Part shown: piece after piece, positions 24,135 through 31,962 of the stretch | How the letters are laid out: every line of letters starts with the position of its first letter | Numbering within the stretch: position 1 is the stretch's first letter | Assembly: GCF_003612125.1 (NCBI RefSeq) | Contig: NZ_RAWI01000030.1 | Location: forward strand, 1-44,439 | Reading direction: 5' to 3' | Source: Corallococcus praedator | Lineage (GTDB): Bacteria > Myxococcota > Myxococcia > Myxococcales > Myxococcaceae | Length of the DNA stretch: 44,439 bases | Program-made: the position numbers and the translations under genes | The notes under the pieces: model-generated | What the model saw: the letters and a program-made list of their open reading frames with translations, nothing else | Database searches by the model: none | Told to the model about the DNA's origin: nothing

Positions 24135-24860
24135 ATGGGGACCGCATTCATCACGGGCGCGGGCGTACGCGTCGGAAGCGCGGTGGCTCGCGCATTGGGC
24201 CGTGCCGGCTATGACCTGGCGCTCCACGCGAACCGCTCCGTGAGCTCGCTGGAGTCGCTGGCGGATGAATTGAGGGCGCTTGGCCGCGACGTCACGCTGT
24301 ACGGCGCCGACCTCTCCGACCCGGAGGCGGTGGACGCGCTGGGCGCGAAGGTCCGGCAGGCGCATCCCGCGCTGGACGTGGTCGTCCACAACGCGGGCCT
24401 GTATGAGCGCGTGGACTTCGCGGCCATCACCCGCGAGCAGTACCGCAAGATGCTCGGTGTGAACGTGGACGCGCCCTTCTTCCTGACGCAGGCGCTGCTG
24501 CCGTCGCTGCGCGCGGGGAAGGACCCGGTGGTGGTGCACCTCACCGACATCGGCGGCGAGCGGGCGGTGAACCACTACGCGCACTATTCGGTGAGCAAGG
24601 CGGGGCTGGTGATGCTGACGCGCGCGCTGGCGGTGGAGCTGGCGCCGCATGTGCGCGTCAACGCCATCTCCCCTGGCGTGGTGGCCTTCCCCGAGCACTT
24701 CGACGAAGCGGCGCGACAGGCTGAACTCCAGCGTGTCCCCATGGGCCGCGAGGGCAGCGTGGAGGATGTCGCGCGCACGGTCCTCTTCCTGGCGCGCGAG
24801 GCGCCGTACCTCACCGGACAGGTCATCGCCCTGGACGGTGGAAGGAGCGCCCAGCTGTGA
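24135..24860 (+). CDS. Short-chain dehydrogenase, pteridine-reductase (FolM/PTR1) type
   Basis: This 241-residue protein has the SDR fold. The cofactor motif is TGAGVRVG (7-14), which fits the TGxxxRxG signature of pteridine reductases, not the plain TGxxxGxG of most SDRs. N-A-G is HNAGLY, the catalytic pair is YSVSK, and the sixth strand is VNAISPGVV. The expected reaction is NADPH-dependent reduction of dihydropterin to tetrahydropterin, or of dihydromonapterin as for E. coli FolM. The stop overlaps the next gene by 4 bp (GTGA), so both should be made together, and the neighbour is a FolB domain, which strengthens the pterin role. The ATG at 24135 has AGGG 7 nt upstream. Confidence 0.8.
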   Translation: MGTAFITGAGVRVGSAVARALGRAGYDLALHANRSVSSLESLADELRALGRDVTLYGADLSDPEAVDALGAKVRQAHPALDVVVHNAGLYERVDFAAITREQYRKMLGVNVDAPFFLTQALLPSLRAGKDPVVVHLTDIGGERAVNHYAHYSVSKAGLVMLTRALAVELAPHVRVNAISPGVVAFPEHFDEAARQAELQRVPMGREGSVEDVARTVLFLAREAPYLTGQVIALDGGRSAQL

Positions 24861-25651
24861 GCGACGAGCCCGCGTTGATCCATCCCCTCGTCACCGATGC
24901 GCAGGGCCGTCCGTTGGACGTGATGCAACTGCGCGGGCTCACGGTGGACTGCATCGTGGGCCTCTACAACCGCGAGCGCGTGACGCCGCAGCCGCTGCGC
25001 CTGGACGTGGCGCTCTTCCTGGACGCACGGCAGGCGGCGGTGGGCGGGAAGCTGGCGAACACGGTGCACTACGGCCGACTGGCGGGAGAGCTGCGCTTCC
25101 TCCTGGATGCGTGCCGCTTCGAACTGCTGGAGTCCGCGGCGGAGGCGGTGTGCCGGTACATCCTGGCGCCGCCCACGGACGCCGCGCCGCACGCGCGGGT
25201 GCAGGCGGCCACGGTGCGGGTGACGAAGCCGGAGGCGCTGGGCGGGTGGGCCATCCCCTCGCTCCAGGTGCACCGCACGGCGGAGGAGATGCTCTACCGC
25301 ACGGAGGCGCATCCCTTCGGCCGGGTGGACGTCATCCACGAGGGCGCGACCTACGGCGTCTACCGGTTGCGGGTGGATCCAGGAGGCCGCATCCCACCGC
25401 GCGTGGACGGGCACACCGAGGGGTGCGAGCTGGTGCTGGGCGCGGGGTTGTTGCTCCAGGGCCAGCCGGTGGTCCGGGGCATGGCCTTCCAGGTGCCGCG
25501 CGGGTTCGTGCACCGCTACGACAACCCGACGACCACCGAGCAGACGGTGCTGGGCGTCTACCGGCCGCGCCTCGTGCCGTCGGGCGAGGGGAGTCCGGAC
25601 GGGGTGGAAGGCTTGCCGGGACCGGGGACGCTGTACTACCTGCCCGAGTAG
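24857..25651 (+). CDS. FolB-type dihydroneopterin aldolase/epimerase fused to a cupin domain
   Basis: This 264-residue protein starts at a GTG that overlaps the stop of the SDR gene. Residues about 20-130 are a FolB/FolX domain: VMQLRGLTVDCIVGLYNRER, with Glu40 at the catalytic position, and RVTKPEALGG with Lys124 as the conserved lysine. Catalytic residues are therefore kept. Residues about 145-250 form a second domain with a cupin pattern (YRLRVDPGGRIPP, HTEGCELVLGAGL, VPRGFVHRYDNP), which has His/Glu/His-type metal ligands. FolB plus cupin in one chain is unusual to my knowledge; the cupin might act on the pterin product or sense it. It is coupled to the pteridine-reductase-like gene. Confidence 0.8.
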   Translation: MSDEPALIHPLVTDAQGRPLDVMQLRGLTVDCIVGLYNRERVTPQPLRLDVALFLDARQAAVGGKLANTVHYGRLAGELRFLLDACRFELLESAAEAVCRYILAPPTDAAPHARVQAATVRVTKPEALGGWAIPSLQVHRTAEEMLYRTEAHPFGRVDVIHEGATYGVYRLRVDPGGRIPPRVDGHTEGCELVLGAGLLLQGQPVVRGMAFQVPRGFVHRYDNPTTTEQTVLGVYRPRLVPSGEGSPDGVEGLPGPGTLYYLPE

Positions 25652-25688
25652 GCAGCAGCGCCCGCCCTGGGGGTGGGCGACCAAGCGA

Positions 25689-25732
25689 CGACCCCGGGAG
25701 GTTGTGCTTAGCTCCGGGGCGTCCCGGGGTCG
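25689..25732 (+). promoter_or_regulatory. Perfect 11-bp inverted repeat in the leader of the queuosine-precursor transporter
   Basis: CGACCCCGGGA (25689-25699) pairs exactly with TCCCGGGGTCG (25722-25732), with a 22-nt loop, 41 bp before the ATG at 25774. No T-run follows. It could be a terminator for the FolB-cupin gene or a regulatory leader hairpin. I do not see the known preQ1 riboswitch consensus. Confidence 0.5.
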
Positions 25733-25773
25733 GCATCCTGGGAGTGGTGCCTGGCTCACGAAGGACACGTCGG

Positions 25774-26520
25774 ATGAACCTGGACAGGCGGATTCAGCTC
25801 TTCATGGTGCTCGCGGGGGTGTTCATCACCTCGCTGGTGGTGGGCGACATCATCGGGGTGAAGCTGTTCGAAGTGCACCTGGGCTCGATGCCGGTGGTGT
25901 TGTCGGCGGGGATGCTGACGTTCCCGGTGACGTTCCTGCTCACGGACATCCTCAACGAGTTCTACGGCAAGCGGGCCGCGCGCTTCATCACGTGGGTGGG
26001 CTTCTTCATGGCCATCTTCACCTTCGCGGTCATCGCCGTGGCGGTGCGGGTGGAGTGGGCGCCCATGACGCTGGCGAAGGACTACAGCGGGACGGTGGCG
26101 GGGTCATTCAACAACGTCTTCGCCGGCTCGCAGCGCATCCTGATGGCGTCAATGGTGGCGTATCTGGTGGGCCAGTTCGCGGACATCGGGATGTTCAACC
26201 TGCTCAAGCGCACGACGAACAACCGGATGCTGTGGCTGCGCGCGACGGGCTCCACGGTGGTGTCGCAGCTCATCGACACGGCGGTGGTGCAGTACATCGC
26301 GTGGACGGGCGTGCTGCCCCATGACGTCATCGTGAAAATCATCTACTCGTCATACGCGGCGAAGCTGCTGGTGGCGCTGGGGCTGACGCCGCTCATCTAC
26401 CTGGGGCACGCGTTCGTGGAGCGCAAGCTGGGCATCGCCCCGGTGGTGCTGGGTCCGGACGGTGAGCCGGTGAACCTCCCGGCCCCCGCCGCCGAGCCCT
26501 CTCCGGCACGCGCGGCCTGA
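25774..26520 (+). CDS. Queuosine-precursor transporter, YhhQ/VUT family
   Basis: This 248-residue integral membrane protein has about six helices and the family's conserved core: VGDIIGVKLFEV, MLTFPVTFLLTDILNEFYGK, VAYLVGQFADIGMF and LRATGSTVVSQLIDTAVVQY. YhhQ proteins import the deazapurine precursors preQ0/preQ1 used to make queuosine in tRNA. AAGGA lies 8 nt before the ATG. It lies downstream of pterin-type genes, and queuosine precursors and pterins both start from GTP, so a shared purine/GTP-derived theme is possible. The C-terminal tail is a short disordered extension. Confidence 0.88.
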   Translation: MNLDRRIQLFMVLAGVFITSLVVGDIIGVKLFEVHLGSMPVVLSAGMLTFPVTFLLTDILNEFYGKRAARFITWVGFFMAIFTFAVIAVAVRVEWAPMTLAKDYSGTVAGSFNNVFAGSQRILMASMVAYLVGQFADIGMFNLLKRTTNNRMLWLRATGSTVVSQLIDTAVVQYIAWTGVLPHDVIVKIIYSSYAAKLLVALGLTPLIYLGHAFVERKLGIAPVVLGPDGEPVNLPAPAAEPSPARAA

Positions 26521-26554
26521 ACGGCGTAGACTGTGTGGGAGGGAGGACGCACCC

Positions 26555-27292
26555 ATGCAGTTCACGCTCTCGCATCCACCACCGCTTGCCGAGCAGATCC
26601 TCCACATCATGCTCTTGGCCTTGCTTCTGGTGGGCATCCCCCTGGTGCTCTGGTTGAGGCGGGGCCCTCGCGACGGACGTGACGTCCTGGGCTTCGCGCC
26701 GGCTTCACCCCCGAGTTCCTTCCAGGGCTTCCAGGAGCGCCTGGGATGGGTCTGTACGAGGTTGCTCTGCCTCGGGGCGGTGCTGCTCGGCGTTCTCTTC
26801 GTTGGAGACGTCTGGAGGATCAGCTCGAAGGCCTTCGGTCCATCCGGGCTGTCTTCGCTGGAGGGCTCCGACGCCTTCTTCGCGCTGACCCTCCTCATCA
26901 CGCCGTGGGTCGTGATTCCGCTGGTGCGCTGGCTGGAGCGCAGTCCCCGACTCGGGACGGGACTGGGGGCCCAGGGGCGCATCGGTCTTGCTCAGCGCTT
27001 GGGTGACCTGCTGGGCTGGGTCAGCGTCACGACGGTCCTCGCCGTGCCGGTCCTGTTCGGGATGTCCATCCTCGCGAGCATCGAAGAGAGCCCCGGTTGT
27101 GAGGTCATGCTCGTCAACGGGCAACCGCTCCCACCGCCTCCTGAGGTCTTGAGCCTTGCGCCCTCGATACCTGGGGTCATCATGATGGTCGTGCTGACGG
27201 TGCTGGTGGGAGTCCTGCGCGTGTGGTGGCTCCGGAGCACGTCGTCCCACCAGGACGTGCTTCACATCGAGCCCCACACGGTTCAGCCCTGA
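26555..27292 (+). CDS. Multi-pass membrane protein of unknown function
   Basis: This 245-residue protein has about five hydrophobic helices (for example IMLLALLLVGIPLVLWL, LGAVLLGVLFVGDVW, FALTLLITPWVVIPLV, GVIMMVVLTVLVGVLRVWW). No motif of a known family was recognised. GGAGG lies 8 nt before ATG, and a TAGACT hexamer at 26527-26532 may be a -10 element. It overlaps the end of the convergent U32 gene by 10 bp. The composition is less biased than neighbours, so it may be a lineage-specific gene. Confidence 0.75.
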   Translation: MQFTLSHPPPLAEQILHIMLLALLLVGIPLVLWLRRGPRDGRDVLGFAPASPPSSFQGFQERLGWVCTRLLCLGAVLLGVLFVGDVWRISSKAFGPSGLSSLEGSDAFFALTLLITPWVVIPLVRWLERSPRLGTGLGAQGRIGLAQRLGDLLGWVSVTTVLAVPVLFGMSILASIEESPGCEVMLVNGQPLPPPPEVLSLAPSIPGVIMMVVLTVLVGVLRVWWLRSTSSHQDVLHIEPHTVQP

Positions 27293-29898
27293 CGCGCGTT
27301 CGCGGCCGGGTGCTTGAGCACCTGCATGGTGCCGCGCGTGACGCCGAACTGCTCATGCACGGCGGCGCGCTTCACAGCCTCGGTGGGCGACAGCCGACCC
27401 GCGAGCAGCTCCTGATACGCGGTCAGTACGCGCGAGGCCTCCTCGCGCGTCTCGCGCACGAACTCCACCCGGAACCGCCGCACGCCCCGCTCCAGCAGCC
27501 GGGGCACCAGCGACGCCGCGCTCTGCGCCTGCGCGTTGAACACCGTGTTGCGGCACCCCACGTCCACGATGACCGGGTGCTCCAGCCCCAACCGATCCTT
27601 GAGTGCGAGGGCGTGCTTCTCACACGGCCGTCCACAGGTCCGGTAGTCGCGCCCGTTGGACAGCGTGTGTGAATACACGCAGTGCTCGGTGTGGAACGTG
27701 GCGATGTGGTGGTGCAGCGCCACCGCGAACCGGTGCGCGGGCGCCTTCTCCAACAGCGCGAAGAGCTGCTCTGAGTCCAGGTCGTGCGACACCGTCAGCG
27801 TGTCCAGCCCCAGCCCCAACAGGTGCGCCGCCGTCAGCGAGTTGGTGACGTTGAGCGAGAAGTCCCCATGCAGCACCGGCCGCGAAGCCCCCGCCGGCTG
27901 CTCCAGGAAGTGCATCATCGCGCCCCAGTGCCGCACCAGCACCGCGTCCGGCCGCAGCCGATCCAGGCGCGTGTCGTAGCCCTCCTCGCCCGGCTTCTGC
28001 ACGCGCACGGTGGCGATGGTGACGCGCAGCCCCGCCGCCCGCGCCCGCTCCACCGCGCGCTGGAGCCCCACCAGCTCCATCCAGTCCAGCTCCACCTCAC
28101 CCACGCCCGCCGCGATGGCCGCCTCCAACTGCGCCTCGTTCCGGCACAGCGGCAGCAACCGGGGGCCCGCATCCACGGGCCGCGCTTCCATCCGCGCCAG
28201 CAAGCCCTGACGGACCCCGTCCTCCACCGCGTCGGCGCTCACGGTCCGCGCGGGCCCCCGCTCCACGTCCGCCGTCAGCTCCGCCACCAACTGGCGGCGC
28301 AGCGCCTTCAGCTCCGACACCGGCAGGTGCAGCCCCGGCGCAAGGCCCGAGCAGTCCAGCTCCGCCAGATGGAACGAGGTCCCACCCAGCGCGGCCAGCT
28401 TGTCCTTGAGCAGCGCCGCGTCCACGCCCGCACCGCGCGAAGGCGCGAGCAGCGTCGTCCCTACCGTCTCGCGCGAATGCCGCCCCGTGCTCATCCGCAC
28501 GCGAAGCGGAGCGCCCTCCACTCCGGACACCCACAGCGACAGCGGGATGCGGCCCTCGGGCTCACCCTCCGCGAGCAGCCCCTCCGTGCGCCGTGCGAGC
28601 GCCGGATCGCTGTTCAGCCACACGCGCTGCCCCGGCTCCACGCGGCCCAGGTCCGGCCCGGGGTGGCCGAAGCCCAGCACCCAGGCGTCGCCCTCGCGCT
28701 CCACGCGGAAGATGGGACCGCCCGGCTCATGCTTGTCCTCGGGCGCGCCCGCGTCGAACACCACGCCCATGCCCGGACGCGGATCCACGTCCGCCGGATC
28801 CGGCTCACCCGAAAGCGGCGCGGACACCGCTCCCGTCGCGGACTCCGGCCGCTCCTCGCCCAGGCCCAACGCGCCCGTCCACGGCCGGTCATCCGGCACC
28901 ACCAGCACATCCTTGCCCGCCACCGCGCTCACGCGGCCCAGGTACAGCCCCCGGTGTTTCGGAAAGCGCCCCTCCACCAGCGTCTGGTGGTCGGATCCGG
29001 CAAGGAACCCGTGGGAGAACCCCCGGCTGTACGACAGCGACATCTCCGCCAGGTCCTTCGCCAGCCGCGCCCCGTCGGGCTTCCCCGCCATCACGCCGTC
29101 CAGCCACCGGCGATAGCCCTGCACCGTGCTGGAGACGTACTGCGGTCCCTTGAGGCGGCCTTCAATCTTCAGGCTGTGCACGCCGATGTCCGCCAGCTCC
29201 GGCACGGCCCTTACGCCCGCCAGGTCCTTGGGGCTGAGCAGGTATTTCACCTCGCCCAGGTCGCGCGTCTCGCCGTCCACTACCAGGTCGTAAGGCAACC
29301 GGCACGACTGCGCGCACTGACCCCGGTTGGCGCTGCGCCCGCCCCACGCCTCGCTCGTGAGGCACTGGCCGCTCCAGGACATGCAGAGCGCTCCATGGAT
29401 GAAGACCTCCAGCTCGATGTCCGTCTGCGATGCCAGCCGGCGGATCTCCGCCACCGACAGCTCGCGCGGCACCACCATGCGCGTGAAGCCCAGGCCCGTG
29501 GCGAACCGCGCCCCTTCCGCGCTGGACAGCGTCATCTGCGTGGAGGCATGCAATTCCAACTGAGGACACACCGCCCGCGCCAACAGCGCCACCGCCGGGT
29601 CCTGGACGATGAGTGCATCCACACCGGCCCTCGCCACCCCGCGCAGCAGGTGCTCCACCACCGGCAGCTCTGGTTCGAACACCAAAGTGTTCAACGTCAC
29701 GTAGGCCCGGGCCCTGGCGCGGTGGATGAGACCCACCGTGTCCGGCAGTCGTTCCAGCGAGAAGTTCTCCGCGCGGGCGCGCGCGTTGAAGCCCTCATCG
29801 AGCCCGAAGTAGACGGCGTCCGCGCCACTGGCGAGGGCGGCACGCAACGACTCCAGGTCACCAGCGGGGGCGAGGATTTCGGGGCGTCGGGAAGACAT
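27283..29898 (-). CDS. rlhA: RlhA-like U32 peptidase family protein (23S rRNA C2501 hydroxylation)
   Basis: This 871-residue protein starts EILAPAGDLESLRAALASGA, the U32 N-terminal signature. The conserved Cys cluster is present (HGALCMSWSGQC, then NRGQCAQSCRLPYD). A DUF3656-like middle part follows and then a C-terminal repeat of the peptidase fold (LPLCRNEAQLEAAI..., HTEHCVYSHTLSNG, CGRPCEKHALALKDR). In E. coli, RlhA of about 650 residues hydroxylates C2501 of 23S rRNA and needs its Cys-bound cofactor; larger versions occur in other bacteria. The N-terminal Cys set is intact, so activity is plausible. The ATG at 29898 has a GGGGG site. It is convergent with the membrane gene. Confidence 0.85.
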   Translation of the reverse strand: MSSRRPEILAPAGDLESLRAALASGADAVYFGLDEGFNARARAENFSLERLPDTVGLIHRARARAYVTLNTLVFEPELPVVEHLLRGVARAGVDALIVQDPAVALLARAVCPQLELHASTQMTLSSAEGARFATGLGFTRMVVPRELSVAEIRRLASQTDIELEVFIHGALCMSWSGQCLTSEAWGGRSANRGQCAQSCRLPYDLVVDGETRDLGEVKYLLSPKDLAGVRAVPELADIGVHSLKIEGRLKGPQYVSSTVQGYRRWLDGVMAGKPDGARLAKDLAEMSLSYSRGFSHGFLAGSDHQTLVEGRFPKHRGLYLGRVSAVAGKDVLVVPDDRPWTGALGLGEERPESATGAVSAPLSGEPDPADVDPRPGMGVVFDAGAPEDKHEPGGPIFRVEREGDAWVLGFGHPGPDLGRVEPGQRVWLNSDPALARRTEGLLAEGEPEGRIPLSLWVSGVEGAPLRVRMSTGRHSRETVGTTLLAPSRGAGVDAALLKDKLAALGGTSFHLAELDCSGLAPGLHLPVSELKALRRQLVAELTADVERGPARTVSADAVEDGVRQGLLARMEARPVDAGPRLLPLCRNEAQLEAAIAAGVGEVELDWMELVGLQRAVERARAAGLRVTIATVRVQKPGEEGYDTRLDRLRPDAVLVRHWGAMMHFLEQPAGASRPVLHGDFSLNVTNSLTAAHLLGLGLDTLTVSHDLDSEQLFALLEKAPAHRFAVALHHHIATFHTEHCVYSHTLSNGRDYRTCGRPCEKHALALKDRLGLEHPVIVDVGCRNTVFNAQAQSAASLVPRLLERGVRRFRVEFVRETREEASRVLTAYQELLAGRLSPTEAVKRAAVHEQFGVTRGTMQVLKHPAANARQG

Positions 29899-30130
29899 GA
29901 CCCCCTACCTAGCAAAATGCCTGGAGCCCCCTCAATCCCGTCGGTCTCCAAACGAGACGGATTCTTTTGCGTGACAAGGGTTTCGCCTGGAGGGGAGCCG
30001 GCCAGCCGGATGTTTGTGATTGGCCCGGACGGTGATATCCCAGTGGGTCAGGCGCGCCGAGCAGGCACCCGTCGGTCATGTGGTTGGGGGAGCACCGTCG
30101 AGCCGCGCGCCATTTCCAGAAGGGAAATCA

Positions 30131-31276
30131 ATGGAGCGCGAGCAGGTGTCAGGGGTGCGATCCGCGCCCGGGCGGCTGGAAGCGGTGGATGCCATGCGGG
30201 GCACGGTGATGCTGCTCGTGTTCCTGTCCCACTTCGCGGATGCGTATCTCTATCCGCTGGGTGGAGAGGCCGCGCACCTGCGCGAGCGCATGAACCTCCT
30301 GACGATGATGGCCACGCCCGGCTTCATGGTCATCAGCGGCCTGATGCTGGGATTGCTGCACTCGCGCAGTCGCGACTTCGGTCCCCTGCGCCAGCGGCTC
30401 CAGCGCCGGGGGCTGTTCCTGCTCACGGCGGGGCACCTGCTCATCGTCCCCACGTGTCGCTTCTGGGCGGGGGAGTCCCTGTACCTGCTGCGCATCCTGC
30501 CGGTGACGGACACCCTTGGACTCGCGCTGCTCGTGGGCCCGTGGGTGGTGACGCGGCTGGATGGCAGGACGCGCGCGTGGCTGGGCATGGGCCTGTTCGT
30601 GGCGAGTTGGGCGGTGACGCTGTGCTGGTGGCCGGAGTCGGCCGTGGCGCAGACGCTCAAGGAGGCCTTCTTCGGGCAGCGCGAGCTGCACGTGTTCCTC
30701 TCCAGCTTCCCGGTGGTGCCGTGGATGGGCGTGTACCTGGTGGGCAGCATGTTCGGGGAGTGGCTGGGAACGTGGGGCCGCGCGGACGTGAAGGGCGTGT
30801 CGCGGCGCTTCGAATACGTGGGCCTGGGCGTCGCCACCTTCGGCGGCGTGCTGATGGTGCTCCACATCGCGGTGCACCACCTGTGGCACGGCGCGGGCTT
30901 CACGACGTTGATGGCGCTCACCTCGCAGGGGCAGAAGTACCCGCCGGGGCCTGCCTACGTCGCGCTCTACGGCGGCACGGTGCTCGCGGTGATGGGGCTC
31001 CTGATGCGCGCGGAGCAGGCTGGCCACCTGTCGCGCTACCTGCGCGCGGCGAGCGTCATCGGGCGGCACTCGCTGCTCGCGTTCGTGCTCCAGTTCTACG
31101 TGTACTACGTGGGGCTGTACCTGCTGCGCCTGCCGTACTCGCCGCTGTGGCCGCTGCTGTTCGTCGCCACCGCGCTGCTCCAGTGGGGCGTGCTGTACGC
31201 GTGGGACCTGCGGGGCCGCGGCAAGGAGGCCTCCGCGAGGCTGCCAGAAGGCGTGCCCGCGTCTGGCGCCCGTTAG
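30131..31276 (+). CDS. Multi-pass membrane protein, DUF1624/acyltransferase-type
   Basis: This 381-residue protein has about ten membrane helices and starts RLEAVDAMRGTVMLLVFLSH, the family mark where a basic residue, a D-x-M-R-G motif and a hydrophobic helix come together (as in heparan-alpha-glucosaminide N-acetyltransferase-like and acyltransferase-3 relatives). These proteins usually modify surface sugars with acyl groups taken from inside the cell; the substrate is unknown here. The ATG at 30131 has AAGGGA 5 nt upstream. It stands alone after a 232-bp divergent space from rlhA in which I see no other gene. Its C-terminal tail is short and charged. Confidence 0.75.
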   Translation: MEREQVSGVRSAPGRLEAVDAMRGTVMLLVFLSHFADAYLYPLGGEAAHLRERMNLLTMMATPGFMVISGLMLGLLHSRSRDFGPLRQRLQRRGLFLLTAGHLLIVPTCRFWAGESLYLLRILPVTDTLGLALLVGPWVVTRLDGRTRAWLGMGLFVASWAVTLCWWPESAVAQTLKEAFFGQRELHVFLSSFPVVPWMGVYLVGSMFGEWLGTWGRADVKGVSRRFEYVGLGVATFGGVLMVLHIAVHHLWHGAGFTTLMALTSQGQKYPPGPAYVALYGGTVLAVMGLLMRAEQAGHLSRYLRAASVIGRHSLLAFVLQFYVYYVGLYLLRLPYSPLWPLLFVATALLQWGVLYAWDLRGRGKEASARLPEGVPASGAR

Positions 31277-31362
31277 GAGCAGGCGGGCAGGGGAGCGGAC
31301 GTCCGTGCGTCGGGTGGCGGAGGCGGTAGGCCATCCCCACCCTTCGACGCAGGAGGTCGTGA

Positions 31363-31638
31363 ATGCCCTACGTCGTCGTCTACATGAAGCCCACCTGTCC
31401 CTATTCGCGCCAGGCCATGGACCTGCTCAACGAGAAGGGCTGCGAGTTCCAGAAGGTGAATGTCGCCGCGGATGAAGCGCGGCACGAGGAGATGAAGGAG
31501 CGCTGCGGCCGTCACACCGTGCCGCAGATCTTCATCGCGGGTCGCCACGTCGGCGGCTGCGATGACCTGTACGCGCTGGAGGAGCGTGGCGAGCTGGATG
31601 GGCTGCTCGGGAGCGCCCCGTCGTCCCCCGCCCCCTGA
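31363..31638 (+). CDS. grxC: Monothiol-type glutaredoxin (CPYS)
   Basis: This 91-residue protein is a full glutaredoxin: PTCPYSRQAM with Cys12 active, cis-Pro in HTVPQIFI, and the GSH-binding GGCDDLYALEE. The usual second Cys is Ser15, so it is a CPYS variant that can only do monothiol chemistry (deglutathionylation), as for some bacterial GrxC homologues. GGAGG lies 8 nt before the ATG. It reduces mixed disulfides with glutathione in the cytoplasm. It lies 86 bp after the membrane acyltransferase gene and could be read with it. Confidence 0.9.
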   Translation: MPYVVVYMKPTCPYSRQAMDLLNEKGCEFQKVNVAADEARHEEMKERCGRHTVPQIFIAGRHVGGCDDLYALEERGELDGLLGSAPSSPAP

Positions 31639-31962
31639 CCGCGTTCATCCGCCGTGCCTTGAGCCGTGTCCTCGCCGGGAGGCTTCATCCCGCCGGGCGC
31701 GGCTCGAGTCTTTCGGACACCCGGGATTGGTACTTCCGTTCAGTGGCCATTTCCGGGCAGGGGGCTGATTTTGTCGCCCTCGGTGACGAGCGGGTCCCCG
31801 ACGTCGCGCCCAACCGCGCGGATTCACGTTCCCTGCCTGAAGGCCTGGCAGCCAGGCGGCGCGCACGACCCTGACGCCCGGGGAATGCGCGACGCGATGG
31901 CTGCCGTTGCCGGCCGACCCCGCGAGCGCCTTCCCGCGCCGTGAACCCCACGAGGAGTCCAC
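31639..31962. other. Non-coding gap of 324 bp
   Basis: This stretch between the glutaredoxin gene and the beta-helix lipoprotein gene has no convincing gene. A small inverted repeat (GGGAGGCTTCATCCC region, 31677-31691) is the only structure I noted. GAGGAG lies 6 nt before ATG 31963. Confidence 0.4.

Noticed and set aside
25689-25732. preQ1 riboswitch before the queuosine transporter
   Set aside because: The conserved A-rich tail and pseudoknot sequence of known preQ1 classes are not visible; kept only as an unassigned hairpin.
29906-29935. TTGAGG-N18-TAGGTA promoter before rlhA on the minus strand
   Set aside because: It would start transcription at the start codon itself, while a ribosome site is present upstream of the ATG, so the two readings conflict.
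27784-31329. Open plus-strand frame of 1181 codons
   Set aside because: It runs opposite rlhA and then out of frame through the acyltransferase gene. The translation is His/Arg/Pro-rich with no recognisable domain.
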